NCBI RefSeq assembly: GCF_003609975.1
Contig: NZ_AP018400.1
Span: forward strand, 1,996,501 to 2,060,500
Origin: Streptococcus ruminantium
GTDB lineage: Bacteria > Bacillota > Bacilli > Lactobacillales > Streptococcaceae
Length of the DNA: 64,000 nt
Direction of reading: 5' to 3'
Shown: positions 16,071 to 26,022 of the stretch, one piece after another
Numbering within the stretch: the first letter of the stretch is position 1
Layout of the letters: each line of letters opens with the position of its first letter
Translations under genes and position numbers: made by a program
Notes under the pieces: generated by a model
What the model was told of the DNA's origin: nothing
Databases searched by the model: none
What the model saw: the letters and a program-made list of their open reading frames with translations, nothing else

Positions 16071-16983
16071 CTAATTCTCCTCTTGAACTCCTTGAATGGA
16101 GTATCTGATGGCACAGCCAGTGACTGAGCAAACTCGACTTCGGATCAACGGGATTTACCTTAGTCTCTAGAGACTCCAAAAACTGATGGATGATGGTTTC
16201 AAAGCCCCTTTTATACAGCGTATTCTCCCAAGCTCCGAAACCATCTTGCACTTCTTTATCTGCGGTGAATATCCGCATATCTTCCAGATTTTTCAACTGA
16301 TAGGTAGCCTGCGGGGTCTGGACTTCCATTATTTCACGCCTGCTGCCTGATTGCAAGTTCATGGCAGCCACCGCAGAAGTATTTCCTGCTCGCAAAGTGA
16401 CACTGACCTGACTCAGGAGTCCCTCTTCGAGATGATAGGAGAAGGTCGCAGCCTCTAACTGACTATCTAACAGATAGAGAGCTGTATCCAAGGGATGAAG
16501 AAAGAGATCAAATAGCTTGAATTGCAATTCTCCCGGACTATTCACGTCATTTTTCTCGACAAGAATCCTGCGCTTATCCGACTGCTCCTTTAGTTGTTGA
16601 ACTTTTGGAGCAAAGCGACGATTGAATCCTGCCATAAGAAAGACTCCTCTGGCCTGCGCTAACTGATATAGGGCTAGAGTTTGCTCGTAGTCTTCGGACA
16701 GGGGTTTATCCATGTAGACTGGAATTCCTTGTTCTAAAAATAGTTTTGCCAGTTCCACATGAGCTTGTGTTGCAACATGAATCATGACCCCATCCAGTGG
16801 AACTTTCGCCAATTCCTGCACAGAATCATAAATGTGGCTATTCACCATACCATCCGCAATCTGGCTCAAGGTCTCCTTATTTCTAGTAAAAAGGTGCCAT
16901 TCAATCGTTGAAAATTGTTTTAAACAGGGCAAATAAGCTTTTTGGAAAATACTTCCCAAACCGACCAAGCCAATCTTTAACAT
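16018..16983 (-). CDS. Gfo/Idh/MocA family oxidoreductase
   Basis: 321 residues. The N-terminal Rossmann fold starts LKIGLVGLGSIFQKAYLP (GxGxxx dinucleotide loop at about 7-13). The EKPLSED-type motif appears as MDKPLSEDYEQ (Lys near 93) and the C-terminal GFO_IDH_MocA domain follows. It reduces or oxidises a sugar- or inositol-like substrate with NAD(P); the substrate cannot be told. It lies between the 50-residue gene and the GNAT gene. Confidence 0.85.
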   Translation of the reverse strand: MLKIGLVGLGSIFQKAYLPCLKQFSTIEWHLFTRNKETLSQIADGMVNSHIYDSVQELAKVPLDGVMIHVATQAHVELAKLFLEQGIPVYMDKPLSEDYEQTLALYQLAQARGVFLMAGFNRRFAPKVQQLKEQSDKRRILVEKNDVNSPGELQFKLFDLFLHPLDTALYLLDSQLEAATFSYHLEEGLLSQVSVTLRAGNTSAVAAMNLQSGSRREIMEVQTPQATYQLKNLEDMRIFTADKEVQDGFGAWENTLYKRGFETIIHQFLESLETKVNPVDPKSSLLSHWLCHQILHSRSSRGELDVYLPEKVTTQTTKSTG

Positions 16984-16985
16984 GT

Positions 16986-17138
16986 TTATCTCCTCGTCAA
17001 GCCATTCTCCGTTTTTTTCTGCGCTTGCTTCAGCAGAGCCTGCACACGGGCTTTTTTATCATTCTTTACAGTGGAATGCTTCTCATGGTAGCGTTCTACC
17101 AAGGCCTTCCCTTTATCATCCAATTGATATTTTCCCAT
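16986..17138 (-). CDS. Small nrdD-operon protein (50 aa)
   Basis: ATG at 17138 after AAGGAGAATATA. The product starts MGKYQLDDKGKALVERYHEK and ends LLKQAQKKTENGLTRR: very basic, helical, no membrane segment. The stop lies 2 bases before the oxidoreductase start, so the genes are coupled. A small gene of this type sits between nrdD and the oxidoreductase gene in other streptococci; its function is unknown to me. Confidence 0.85.
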   Translation of the reverse strand: MGKYQLDDKGKALVERYHEKHSTVKNDKKARVQALLKQAQKKTENGLTRR

Positions 17139-17438
17139 TATATTCTCCTTTTTTTCTATTCATTTCTATTTGTTAGTCAGTTTTCTTTTTACTCAAAAAG
17201 TCGGAAAGACTGGCGAGAAAGCATATAAGAGTCAGGTTAAAAAATTGTAGGCACACACCAATGTCCTTTTACTTTTGAGTATTGACTCAAAACCGTTGTA
17301 AGCAGACAAGGCTCTTCCAAACTCTTGATTACTTTGAAGGTTCCCTCATTCACCCGAATGGTAAAAGATAAACTGTAACGATAACAAACTTCCACAGTTG
17401 CTCAACACTGTGGAAGCACTTGTCGATTTGATTGTTGA
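17139..17438 (-). terminator. Intergenic region with hairpin after nrdD
   Basis: 300 bases between nrdD and the small gene. CTTCCACAGT (17389-17398) and ACTGTGGAAG (17407-17416) form a perfect 10-bp stem, with TTTGTTAT following on the minus strand. This is a likely terminator or attenuator controlling read-through from nrdD. Nothing else recognised. Confidence 0.6.
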
Positions 17439-19610
17439 TTATAAGCTAGATCCGTTCATGTGCTTAACGCGTGCCGAAATCTCTTTGTGACGGCCTTTCA
17501 CCATTGGTCTAGCTTGTGGATTACCCAAGTAACCACAGGTACGCTTGACAACGTCTACTAGCTTGGGATCGCTATTGCTGCAATTTGGGCACTTAAAACC
17601 ACGCTCTGTCGGCTCAAAGTCTCCCTCAAAATCACAGGCATAGCAATGATCAATCGGAGTATTGGTTCCCAAATAACCGACACGGTCATAGGCATAATCC
17701 CAAACCGCCTCCAAGGCCTTGGGATTTTGCTGGAGGACAGGGTATTCGCAGTAATGGATAAAGCCACCACTGGCTCCTGCTTCTGGGTAAATTTTTTCAA
17801 AGTCTAGTTTTTCAAAAGGTGTTGGATTTTTCCGTACATCATAGTGGAAACTGTTAGTATAGTATTCTTTATCAGTAATATCCTTGACAAGACCGAATTT
17901 TTCTGTGTCCATGCGGCAGAAGCGGTCTGTCAGGCTTTCAGACGGTGTCGAATAAACAGAGAAGTGATAGCCATATTCATCAGACCAGGCACCTGTCAAT
18001 TCTTTCATTTTTTTGATGATACGAACGGTGAATTCTTTAGCTTCTGAATTGTTCTCCCATTCTCCACCGTAGAAAACCGTTGCGACTTCATAAAGGCCGA
18101 TATACCCCAAGGAAACTGTTGCCCGGCGATTTTTAAAGACTGCATCAACTGCATCCGTCTTTGCCAAGCGTTTTCCAAATGCGCCGTACTGGTAGAGAAT
18201 AGGAGCATTGGCAGGAATCGCTTCCTTGACTCGTTCGACCCGATAGACCAGAGCATCTTTGGCAATTGTCATCCGCTCCGCAAAGATTTCCCAGAACTTG
18301 TCCATATCTCCTGCTGATTCCATGGCAATCCGTGGCAGGTTGACGGTTACAACACCCAGATTCATCCGACCAGAAGTCACATCCTGACCATGTTCATCCT
18401 TCCATCCCTGTAGGAAAGAGCGACAGCCCATAGGTACTTTGAAGGAGCCTGTCAACTCGACAATCTTGTCGTAGGATAGCATATCAGGATACATCCGCTT
18501 GGTCGCACACTCAATAGCCAATTGCTTGATGTCATAGTTTGGCGAATCTGGCTCCAGATTGAGTCCTCGCTTAACCGTAAAGATCAATTTTGGGAAAATA
18601 GCTGTCCGTCCTTCACGCCCCAGTCCCTTGATACGGATATTGAGAATAGCCTTTTGAATCTCTCGCTCAAACCAAGATGTTCCCAAACCAAAACCAAGCG
18701 AGGTAAATGGAGTTTGTCCATTGGAAGTGAAAAGAGTATTGATTTCATATTCCAAGGACTGCATGGCATCATAAATATCCTTTTGAGTTTTGGCACAAGC
18801 ATACTCTTCCTGCTTCTCAGGTAGAACCCAATCCTTGGCATCCTTTAAATGCTTCTGGTAATTGAGTTCGGCATAGGGGGCTAGAACTTCGTCTATGCGG
18901 TCTGCCGAACATCCTCCATACTGACTGGAAGCAACATTGGCAATGATTTGCGAAATCTGAGCTGTTGCTGTCTGAATGGACTTGGGACTTTCTACATCTG
19001 CATTCCCTATCTTAAAACCTTGAGCTAACATGCCCTTAAAATCAATCAAGCAACAGTTTGTCATAGGTGTGTAAGGGCTATAATCTAAATCGTGATAATG
19101 GATATCTCCTTTTTGATGAGCATTGGCTACATGGGCTGGTAAAAGTTTTAACCCAATCGATTTGCCAACAATCCCGGCTGTCAGGTCACGTTGAGTGTTA
19201 AAAACGTTAGCATCTTTATTGGCATTTTCATTGACAACCGACTGATCCTTACTCAACAATTTGTGAATCTCAAAGTTAATGTCCGTCGCTTGGTGACGGC
19301 GAAAATCGCGCTGGGTTCTGTACTGGATATAGCGTTCTGCCAGTTCATACAGATGAGCCTTGAGTAATTCCTGCTCCACGACTGTCTGAATTTCGTAAAT
19401 CTGAACATCCTTTTCAAAACGACGGACAATCTCTGCCAAAGACGCCTCCAACACAACCTTCAAACCGGCTTCTGAAACCGGATGTTCCAATTCTTGATTG
19501 GCCCGCTGAAGAGCAGAAAAAATCTTATTCTGATCAAAGGATACCATCCGACCATCACGCTTCAACACTGCTAATTCTACACTTTGTAAGACATTTTCTC
19601 GCACGTTCAT
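17439..19610 (-). CDS. nrdD: Anaerobic ribonucleoside-triphosphate reductase
   Basis: 723 residues, family length. An N-terminal ATP-cone allosteric domain (about 10-100) is followed by the class III catalytic domain. Near the C-terminus are a zinc site (Cys656, Cys659, Cys674, Cys677 by count) and the glycyl-radical motif RTCGYLG with Gly693. It reduces NTPs to dNTPs under anaerobiosis after activation by NrdG. Two NrdR-like boxes lie 54-110 bases upstream of the start. Confidence 0.96.
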   Translation of the reverse strand: MNVRENVLQSVELAVLKRDGRMVSFDQNKIFSALQRANQELEHPVSEAGLKVVLEASLAEIVRRFEKDVQIYEIQTVVEQELLKAHLYELAERYIQYRTQRDFRRHQATDINFEIHKLLSKDQSVVNENANKDANVFNTQRDLTAGIVGKSIGLKLLPAHVANAHQKGDIHYHDLDYSPYTPMTNCCLIDFKGMLAQGFKIGNADVESPKSIQTATAQISQIIANVASSQYGGCSADRIDEVLAPYAELNYQKHLKDAKDWVLPEKQEEYACAKTQKDIYDAMQSLEYEINTLFTSNGQTPFTSLGFGLGTSWFEREIQKAILNIRIKGLGREGRTAIFPKLIFTVKRGLNLEPDSPNYDIKQLAIECATKRMYPDMLSYDKIVELTGSFKVPMGCRSFLQGWKDEHGQDVTSGRMNLGVVTVNLPRIAMESAGDMDKFWEIFAERMTIAKDALVYRVERVKEAIPANAPILYQYGAFGKRLAKTDAVDAVFKNRRATVSLGYIGLYEVATVFYGGEWENNSEAKEFTVRIIKKMKELTGAWSDEYGYHFSVYSTPSESLTDRFCRMDTEKFGLVKDITDKEYYTNSFHYDVRKNPTPFEKLDFEKIYPEAGASGGFIHYCEYPVLQQNPKALEAVWDYAYDRVGYLGTNTPIDHCYACDFEGDFEPTERGFKCPNCSNSDPKLVDVVKRTCGYLGNPQARPMVKGRHKEISARVKHMNGSSL

Positions 19611-19663
19611 TTGACTACCTCCAAAAGTTTTACTTCTTATAGTCTAGCACTTCACAAAACAAA

Positions 19664-19720
19664 AATCAATATCTTGTGTCAAAAAACTTAAAATTCTTCC
19701 AAAAACACAAGATATAGTTT
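19664..19720 (-). promoter_or_regulatory. Pair of NrdR-box-like sites upstream of nrdD
   Basis: AATCAATATCTTGTGT (19664-19679; other strand ACACAAGATATTGATT) and ACACAAGATATAGTTT (19705-19720). Both resemble the NrdR consensus ACACWATATMTWGTGT. Centres are 41 bases apart, about four helical turns. NrdR represses ribonucleotide reductase genes in response to ATP/dATP. Confidence 0.7.
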
Positions 19721-19742
19721 ATTTTCCTGAAAGTAACTGAAA

Positions 19743-19768
19743 ACAAGAGCCTGTCTAGACTCTTGTTT
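19743..19768 (-). terminator. Terminator of the ABC transporter cluster
   Basis: AACAAGAG and CTCTTGTT separated by CCTGTCTAGA; on the minus strand the stem ends in GTTTTC. It follows the ABC ATPase gene stop. Confidence 0.6.
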
Positions 19769-19827
19769 ATTCTCCTATGAGTATATAGATTGATAACGGG
19801 AGACGGATATGATAGGGGCGGTCAGAC

Positions 19828-20475
19828 TTACGAATTAGAGGTTTCTAACTGCAAACCGCAGGCATGGATTTTATAGACTTTATCACACATTGTATCAATA
19901 TCTTCTCGATTATGACTTGCAATGATAATCGTGGTTCCCTGCTTAGCCAATTCAAAGAACAAATTTCTCATATTTAGTATGGATTCTTCGTCTAGTGCAT
20001 TCATAGGCTCATCCAACAATAAAATTTTTGGTTTTTCCATGATAGCTTGTGCAATCCCCATCTTTTTCTTCATCCCTAGCGAGAAGTGTTTGACCTTCTT
20101 ATCCCGATATTCAGAGAGACCAACCGTTTCGAGAGTTTGCTCAATGACCTCATTAGAACATTTTTTGTTAATACTTAATAACAACCGCAAGTTATCATAT
20201 GCAGTCAGGTTAGCTAAAAAAGAAGGTTCTTCAATCAGGACACCCATATCTGAGGCAAAACTGCTGGAATTGGCTATTTCCTTACCATCTATCCAGATTT
20301 CACCTCGCTTAGGCTTTATAAGACCTGCTAGCAACTTAAAGAACACTGACTTGCCTGAACCATTCTTTCCGACAATACCAATGATTTCTCCTGCTTTAAA
20401 AGAAACCGTAATGGCATCAAATATCTGTTGATGACCAAAGCTAAAAGAAACATCTTTTATTTCTATTGGATTCAT
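19828..20475 (-). CDS. ABC transporter ATP-binding protein
   Basis: 215 residues: Walker A GKNGSGKS near 36-43, signature FSLGMKKKMGIAQ near 129, Walker B ILLLDEP, H-loop IIIASHN. This short single-domain ATPase is of the type found in ABC-2 export and self-protection systems. Its start overlaps the preceding permease gene by 4 bases, so it is the last gene of a coupled four-gene unit. Confidence 0.88.
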   Translation of the reverse strand: MNPIEIKDVSFSFGHQQIFDAITVSFKAGEIIGIVGKNGSGKSVFFKLLAGLIKPKRGEIWIDGKEIANSSSFASDMGVLIEEPSFLANLTAYDNLRLLLSINKKCSNEVIEQTLETVGLSEYRDKKVKHFSLGMKKKMGIAQAIMEKPKILLLDEPMNALDEESILNMRNLFFELAKQGTTIIIASHNREDIDTMCDKVYKIHACGLQLETSNS

Positions 20476-21101
20476 ATTCTGACGACTCCCTTTCTCTGTA
20501 TATGTATAAAAATAAGCACGAGATAGATACTTCCCGAAACAAAGCTAAATCCTAGACTAGTCACCGTATCTGCTATGCTTGATTGAAAACTGATAATACC
20601 CATATAGCAAATCGTCAAAACTGCTGCGGTATGTGTATGACCGATCCATCTATCAAGGAAAAAATACAAGCCACTTAATTGTAAGGTTAAGCATTCAACG
20701 GTCAGATACTCAACAAACACTTCAGCAAATGATGACCTTCCCGAAATGAAATAAAAAATCCCTAAGTAAGCTCCCCAATAAATAAGGCTGGCTAAGAAAA
20801 TAAAACCAGAAATAGAAATAATATGACGGTACTTGTTCTTACTTCTAATGAAAACTAGTGAAAAATATTGATCCGTCATATCAATACGGTAAACAAAGGC
20901 ACACAAAAAATAGACATACGGAAATAGATATTTGCCGATAGTATAAAAAGTACGGTACCCCATAAGATGGTAATTCAGTACACTGATTTCAAAGTCAGTG
21001 TCCAGTAGATATTTACCAGAAACATGTACCAAAACAAACAGGAAAAGCGTCAAAAGAAGACGGCGATAATTAACATATTTTTTTACTAAAATAGACGACA
21101 T
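20472..21101 (-). CDS. Membrane protein of the ABC cluster (permease subunit 3)
   Basis: 209 residues with about six hydrophobic segments (LLLTLFLFVLVHVSG, FPYVYFLCAFVY, IISISGFIFLASLIYWGAYLG and others). No named family recognised. It sits between another membrane gene (9 bases) and the ATPase gene (4-base overlap), so it is likely a transporter subunit. Confidence 0.65.
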   Translation of the reverse strand: MSSILVKKYVNYRRLLLTLFLFVLVHVSGKYLLDTDFEISVLNYHLMGYRTFYTIGKYLFPYVYFLCAFVYRIDMTDQYFSLVFIRSKNKYRHIISISGFIFLASLIYWGAYLGIFYFISGRSSFAEVFVEYLTVECLTLQLSGLYFFLDRWIGHTHTAAVLTICYMGIISFQSSIADTVTSLGFSFVSGSIYLVLIFIHIQRKGVVRI

Positions 21102-21110
21102 TATTTCTCC

Positions 21111-21872
21111 TTAATAGAATTGTTTTCTCAGGTACATCTTGCTATTTATAAAGAAAAGTAGTCCGTTTACCAAAAGCCAGTAGCATATATGAGAGACAGT
21201 GTCAGCTATGTTTGCCACTCGATAGTGCTGAATCGGCAACAAAGGTACAACATAACTCATCTTGTAAACAAATGACTGGAAAAAAATAAAGGCAAGGAGC
21301 AGTAAAAAAGATAGTTTTTCTGAAAAAATAAGCCGGAAAAATGTATAGCTATTTGTCAGAAATAAAAGATAAAAAGCAAAATAGATGGTTGTAAAAAAGA
21401 CCTGATGCAATAGCTCTATATCCATAGATGGCGAACTGTCGAAGATAGCACGATAGATAGAGACATTCTCCGGAGTCCAGGATAGCGAAAAGGTAGAACT
21501 TGATACACTGATTGCGGCTGCGATAGTTGCCAGCAACAATAGAAAGCTACCTAAGAATGCAAACTGAACCTGCCACTCTATCGCCATAAGCTGCTTGCGG
21601 CTGTCCAAGCGAATGATGACCAGACTATTTGAAAAAAACGTAGCTGAAATGAAATAAATTCCCGATAGATACAACAAGGGAAGTCCAACAACGGACGAAT
21701 ACAAATCACTTTGCAAATAGAGTTGCCACAGCCAAAAATTACCGCTCCCCTTGCTCAAGCTACTATACTGCAAAAAAGAAAGGGTAGTCAGTAATACAAA
21801 AAGAAAGACGTAAAACAAGTATTTCTTCCTATGCGACTTTACAAAACAATCAAGCATCTCCATATCCATCAA
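21111..21872 (-). CDS. Membrane protein of the ABC cluster (permease subunit 2)
   Basis: 253 residues with about six transmembrane helices and a starting stretch YLFYVFLFVLLTTLSFLQ. Overlaps the preceding gene by 23 bases, showing translational coupling. No sequence family recognised; architecture fits an ABC-2 type permease. Confidence 0.65.
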   Translation of the reverse strand: MMDMEMLDCFVKSHRKKYLFYVFLFVLLTTLSFLQYSSLSKGSGNFWLWQLYLQSDLYSSVVGLPLLYLSGIYFISATFFSNSLVIIRLDSRKQLMAIEWQVQFAFLGSFLLLLATIAAAISVSSSTFSLSWTPENVSIYRAIFDSSPSMDIELLHQVFFTTIYFAFYLLFLTNSYTFFRLIFSEKLSFLLLLAFIFFQSFVYKMSYVVPLLPIQHYRVANIADTVSHICYWLLVNGLLFFINSKMYLRKQFY

Positions 21873-22629
21873 GTATCAGCTCCTTTTGTATTTTATAAAT
21901 TCCTAACACTACCGTCAAAAATAGAATACAGCCTAATTGGCCATATACAAATAGCTCATTTGATGCTGAATTGGCTGTCAAGTCAAAAGTATTGACTGGC
22001 TCCAAAACATCTAATCCTACAAATGGAAAAACAAATGATGGAAGGTAGTAAACCAAGAATGGGGCAACTAAGGCTGTCACCTTGTTAGGCAAGTAAATGG
22101 TTGATACAAAGCTAAGATTTGCATAGATGAAGGCAAAAAAGGTGCTATGAATAATGGTTATCATCACATACCATAATTGGTTTTCCTGAAAGATAAACGA
22201 CCAAGCTCCCTTAATATCTCCTAGATATATAGGAGCTCCTATCGGAAAGAGAAACTGGTTTATAACCAACAGGAGCAACAAGGGAAGAAATAAAGATAGA
22301 GACGCTACGCAACCGATCGCAAAGAACTTTGTAAAGAAATAGTTCTTCACAGTCGTTCGTGATAGCACTGCGTAAATCATGTTGTGTTCGGTATCTTCTA
22401 TATAGGAATGTGAAAAAGGAAAAGACACCAAAATCGGTATAAGGATTGGTAAAATCGCTCCTCCTCCTAGAGAAAAGGCATACAGAAAAAAGGATAGCCC
22501 TCCAATACCTTGAATAGAAGACCAGCCATTCACAACGCCGACTATCAGAGCTATAAAAGTCAAGGAACAGCTAATCAAAAACAACCTTGACTTCAGCCCT
22601 CTTCGTAACTCTGCTAAAAAATAGGACAT
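21850..22629 (-). CDS. Membrane protein of the ABC cluster (permease subunit 1)
   Basis: 259 residues; a polar start (YFLAELRRGLKSRLF) followed by six helices, the usual ABC-2 permease layout. GAAGGGG precedes the ATG. First gene after the disrupted secreted-protein gene 138 bases upstream; all point the same way, so the transporter could export that product or protect against it. Confidence 0.68.
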   Translation of the reverse strand: MSYFLAELRRGLKSRLFLISCSLTFIALIVGVVNGWSSIQGIGGLSFFLYAFSLGGGAILPILIPILVSFPFSHSYIEDTEHNMIYAVLSRTTVKNYFFTKFFAIGCVASLSLFLPLLLLLVINQFLFPIGAPIYLGDIKGAWSFIFQENQLWYVMITIIHSTFFAFIYANLSFVSTIYLPNKVTALVAPFLVYYLPSFVFPFVGLDVLEPVNTFDLTANSASNELFVYGQLGCILFLTVVLGIYKIQKELILDGYGDA

Positions 22630-22767
22630 AAGGGTACCCCTTCTATCATTATCTTATTTTCTCATTTATTTTGATTTTCATCAGGTGTTAACGAATAGGG
22701 GAAAGAGTCTCCTCATCCCCCTAATATAATTGCCATCGCACTTAAAAAGTTACCATATCACGCTATT

Positions 22768-23173
22768 TTACCACTCATCTGAACTCCAAGATCCCTGAGC
22801 CTGAACTCTCACTACTGTGGTAAGAGGAGTAGCCAAAGCTAGAGTAGTCGTACTCCCCGCATAGGCATCTCCACCACCATTGTACCGTAGTATGATGCGA
22901 CTGCCCGAGGACATCTGTAGACTAGGAGTAATATCTCCACCAGTTCTAGTCAATCGGATAGAGGTCGTCATTCGTTTATTTCCACCTATCGCATAGTTTC
23001 GGTTGACACCATTTGAAGAGTTTTCTTTGTAGACTCTACCAGTTGTGATTGCTCCAAATCTAGGAATCGTGACATCATAGTCTGCTATGTCCCGACCTGA
23101 GACATGACTAATCATCAAGCCAATACCCATAACCACTAACAAAGCTAGACAACTTCCCGATTACCCTTTTCAT
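22768..23173 (-). pseudogene. Small secreted protein gene, probably frameshifted in its signal peptide
   Basis: From ATG 23173 the frame reads MKRVIGKLS and then runs to an early stop; one base removed near 23144 would join it to ALLVVMGIGLMISHVSG and the rest of a 124-codon frame, giving a normal signal peptide. The mature part (about 105 residues) is Gly/Thr/Ser-rich with beta-like segments (TSIRLTRTGGDITPSLQ, SRIILRYNGGG) and ends QGSWSSDEW; no Cys. As it stands only a TTG start at 23142 without ribosome site could be used. Layout (small exported protein plus ABC set) resembles bacteriocin/immunity loci, but no family was recognised. Confidence 0.5.
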
Positions 23174-23208
23174 ACAAAATCATACGAAGCAATCATTCAA
23201 TTATCTAA

Positions 23209-23237
23209 ACAATATCATTTTTAGAAAACGGTGTCAA
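23209..23237 (-). promoter_or_regulatory. Promoter of the secreted-protein/ABC operon
   Basis: On the minus strand TTGACA (23237-23232), 17-base spacer, TATTGT (23214-23209). Predicted start near 23202, 29 bases before the ATG at 23173. Confidence 0.65.
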
Positions 23238-23302
23238 ACAATAGTTCAAAAAAGTAACCAAAAATTCATATTCCATGCATAGTACACCTCCCTTCCTAAA
23301 AA

Positions 23303-23460
23303 GAGCTTGGGACAAAAAGATTTTCAATTTTGAAAATCTCAATTATCAAGTCCTTTAGATTTATAATTGAACAAAAAAAGCAAACAAACCAAGATTCTGA
23401 TTGTCAGAATATTGGTTTGTTCGCTTTTTATATATGAGATTGGACTATTGTCCCAACCTC
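23303..23460 (+). mobile_element. 158-bp MITE-like element, copy A
   Basis: Ends GAGCTTGGGACAA and TTGTCCCAACCTC are inverted repeats. Inside are a palindrome GATTTTCAATTTTGAAAATC and a long hairpin CAAACCAAGATTCTGA/TCAGAATATTGGTTTG. An inverted copy of the same length lies at 30633-30790. It has no coding capacity. Here it follows mutS (minus strand) and may also terminate transcription. Confidence 0.8.
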
Positions 23461-23469
23461 TGATAGGTA

Positions 23470-26010
23470 CTACAACTGTTTCTTCAACTCTGCCACTGCC
23501 ACCATGACTTCCATCGGTGTCATATTGTAGATGTCTAAGTTTGCCAGTTCATCTAGGACTGGGTGAGAAAGAGTTTCTGCGAATACAGCAGGCTGTTCAT
23601 GCTCCGGCTCGCTCACCAGACTGACCTGACTAGATTGAGCAGACGGTGCATGGCTTTCCAATTCTCGCAAAATGCTATCTGCTCGCTGCAAAAGCTCCTC
23701 TGGCATGCCCGCAATCCTAGCTACATGAATCCCATAGGACTTATCAGCTGGACCAGCAGCAATCTTGTGGAGGAAGGTCACTTGCCCATCTTTTTCCAAG
23801 GTTGAAACATGGACATTTTCTAGGTGAGAAAGCGTCTGATTAAGCTCGGTCAACTCGTGGTAGTGAGTAGCAAAAAGGGTTTTAGCGCCTATCTTATCGT
23901 GAATGAACTCAATAATTGACTGAGCCAAGGCCATACCATCATAAGTAGCCGTTCCCCGTCCCAATTCATCAAAAAGAATAAGGGAGCGCTCCGTGGCCAA
24001 ACGAACAGCCTTGTTGGCCTCCATCATTTCCACCATAAAAGTTGATTGACCACTAACCAAATCATCCGCTGCCCCAATCCGAGTGAAAATCGCATCGAAA
24101 ATTGGTAGTTCTGCTTGATCCGCAGGCACGTACGCCCCCATCTGAGCCATGATGACAATCATTGCCAACTGCCGCATGTAAGTTGACTTTCCACTCATGT
24201 TTGGACCTGTAATCAACTGCATGTGTGTTGTTGTATCCAAGTGAATAGAATTTGGAATATAGGTCTGCTTACCCATAACCTTCTCAACAACCGCATGACG
24301 ACCACGATCAATCATCAATTCTCGCTTCTGCGTAAACTGTGGACAGACCAAATATTGTTGCTCAGCAAGAACCGCAAACGCTTGAAGAACATCAATGGTT
24401 GCGATGGTTCGAGCCAATTTTTGCAAGCGACCGATGTACTTTTCCACCTCTTGGCGGATGCGCGTGAAAATCTCATATTCCAAATTGGCAGACCTATCAC
24501 GCGCTTCCAGCATCTGACCTTCAATTTTAGCCAACTCCTCTGTTCCATACCGTTCGGAATTTTTCAAGGTCGCCTTACGAAAGAAATGAGCAGGCACATT
24601 GCCCAAGTTAGAATTAGTCACATGAAAATAGTAACCATCTTTTTTGTTGTAATCAATCTTGAGATTATTGATTCCTGATGCTTGCCGCTCCTTGGCCTCA
24701 ATCTCTGCAATCCAGCCTGCCCCCTCACGCATCACCAAGCGATACTGATCCAAAGTCTCATCAAAGCCTGTCTTGATAATATTTCCATCCGTAATAGCCC
24801 CCTGAGCTTCTGGGTCAATAGCAGAGCTAATGAGAGCGTGGAGTTCTGGGATCGGGTCTAGCCCAGCCACCAAACTGGCTAAGGTAGGCTCGGCCATCTG
24901 TTGTAAAATATTTTTGATAGCTGGCACCTTTCCCAGGGTCTGAGCAAGTTGTAACAAATCCTTGGGCAAGGTCTTACCAAACGACACCCGACTGGCCAGA
25001 CGTTCAATATCATAGACCCCCTTCAAGGCCTCAATCAAATCACTACGCTCAAAGAAATAATCCAGAAAAATCTGCACAACAGCCTGACGATTTTCAATCC
25101 TTTTTTGATCTATCAAAGGACGATTGATCCATGTCCGCAACAACCGCATCCCCATAGCCGTCTTCGTCTCATCCATCAACCAGTACAAACTACCATGTTT
25201 CTTTCCTGTCCGACTATTTTCCAGCAAATCAAGACTGGATTTTGTTGCATAATCCATCTGCAAATAGTCTTTGATTTCATAATGAACTACCTTTTGCAGG
25301 TGAACCAAGTCACGCTTTTGAGTCTGATGGATATAGCTGAGCAATTTTCTAGCTGCTGCCTGCTCCAAGTCTGTCAATGACGAATCAATCAAATGAATAT
25401 CGTCAGACAACTCATTTTCAAAAGACAAGAGCAGATTCATCTGATTGGCAAGAACTTGCTCCTCTTCTTCCGAAAGAGCATAGCCAATCACTAGTTCACG
25501 CGCCCGCAGGTTACGGATTTCGCCACAAAGGCTGGAAAAATCCTCCAAACTCGTCACAAAAAATTGTCCTGTCGCTACATCCATGTAAGAAAGTGCAAAG
25601 TAAATCCCTTCCCGATCAATCGCCACCAAAAAGTTACTATCGGCACCCATCTTGGAAGAGTCTGTCACCGTACCTGGAGTAATAACCTGAACCACTTCGC
25701 GTTTTACCACACCGACTGCCTGCTTGGGATCTTCCATCTGCTCCGCAATAGCAACCTTATGCCCCAATTCGACCAAAGTATCAATGTACTGCTGGGCTGC
25801 ATGGTAGGGAACCCCAGCCATAGGGATGGGGTTTTCTGCGTTCTTATTCCGACTGGTCAAAGATAGTTCTAAAATCTGGGCGGCCTCCACCGCATCTTCA
25901 TAAAATAACTCGTAAAAATCTCCCATACGGAAAAGCAAAAAAGCATCTGGATATTGAGACTTAATATCCAAATACTGTTGCATTCCTGGAGAAATTTTTT
26001 CCACTGCCAT
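23470..26010 (-). CDS. mutS: DNA mismatch repair protein MutS
   Basis: 846 residues, normal for MutS. Mismatch-reading motif GDFYELF (Phe32, Glu34), clamp and lever region, then ATPase with Walker [11 protein letters not shown] near 608-617, Walker [12 protein letters not shown] and the ATHYHEL signature. C-terminal dimerisation region present. MutS binds mispairs and recruits MutL. It follows argR by 12 bases, the conserved streptococcal order. Confidence 0.97.
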   Translation of the reverse strand: MAVEKISPGMQQYLDIKSQYPDAFLLFRMGDFYELFYEDAVEAAQILELSLTSRNKNAENPIPMAGVPYHAAQQYIDTLVELGHKVAIAEQMEDPKQAVGVVKREVVQVITPGTVTDSSKMGADSNFLVAIDREGIYFALSYMDVATGQFFVTSLEDFSSLCGEIRNLRARELVIGYALSEEEEQVLANQMNLLLSFENELSDDIHLIDSSLTDLEQAAARKLLSYIHQTQKRDLVHLQKVVHYEIKDYLQMDYATKSSLDLLENSRTGKKHGSLYWLMDETKTAMGMRLLRTWINRPLIDQKRIENRQAVVQIFLDYFFERSDLIEALKGVYDIERLASRVSFGKTLPKDLLQLAQTLGKVPAIKNILQQMAEPTLASLVAGLDPIPELHALISSAIDPEAQGAITDGNIIKTGFDETLDQYRLVMREGAGWIAEIEAKERQASGINNLKIDYNKKDGYYFHVTNSNLGNVPAHFFRKATLKNSERYGTEELAKIEGQMLEARDRSANLEYEIFTRIRQEVEKYIGRLQKLARTIATIDVLQAFAVLAEQQYLVCPQFTQKRELMIDRGRHAVVEKVMGKQTYIPNSIHLDTTTHMQLITGPNMSGKSTYMRQLAMIVIMAQMGAYVPADQAELPIFDAIFTRIGAADDLVSGQSTFMVEMMEANKAVRLATERSLILFDELGRGTATYDGMALAQSIIEFIHDKIGAKTLFATHYHELTELNQTLSHLENVHVSTLEKDGQVTFLHKIAAGPADKSYGIHVARIAGMPEELLQRADSILRELESHAPSAQSSQVSLVSEPEHEQPAVFAETLSHPVLDELANLDIYNMTPMEVMVAVAELKKQL

Positions 26011-26022
26011 TGTTTCTCCTCT

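Noticed and set aside
16908..17228. Plus-strand frames over the small nrdD-operon gene
   Set aside because: They are antisense to the 50-residue gene at 16986-17138, which has a strong ribosome site and conserved context.
22768..23173. Lactococcin 972-type bacteriocin
   Set aside because: Small secreted protein plus ABC genes fits loosely, but the length, ending and the three separate small permeases do not match that family.
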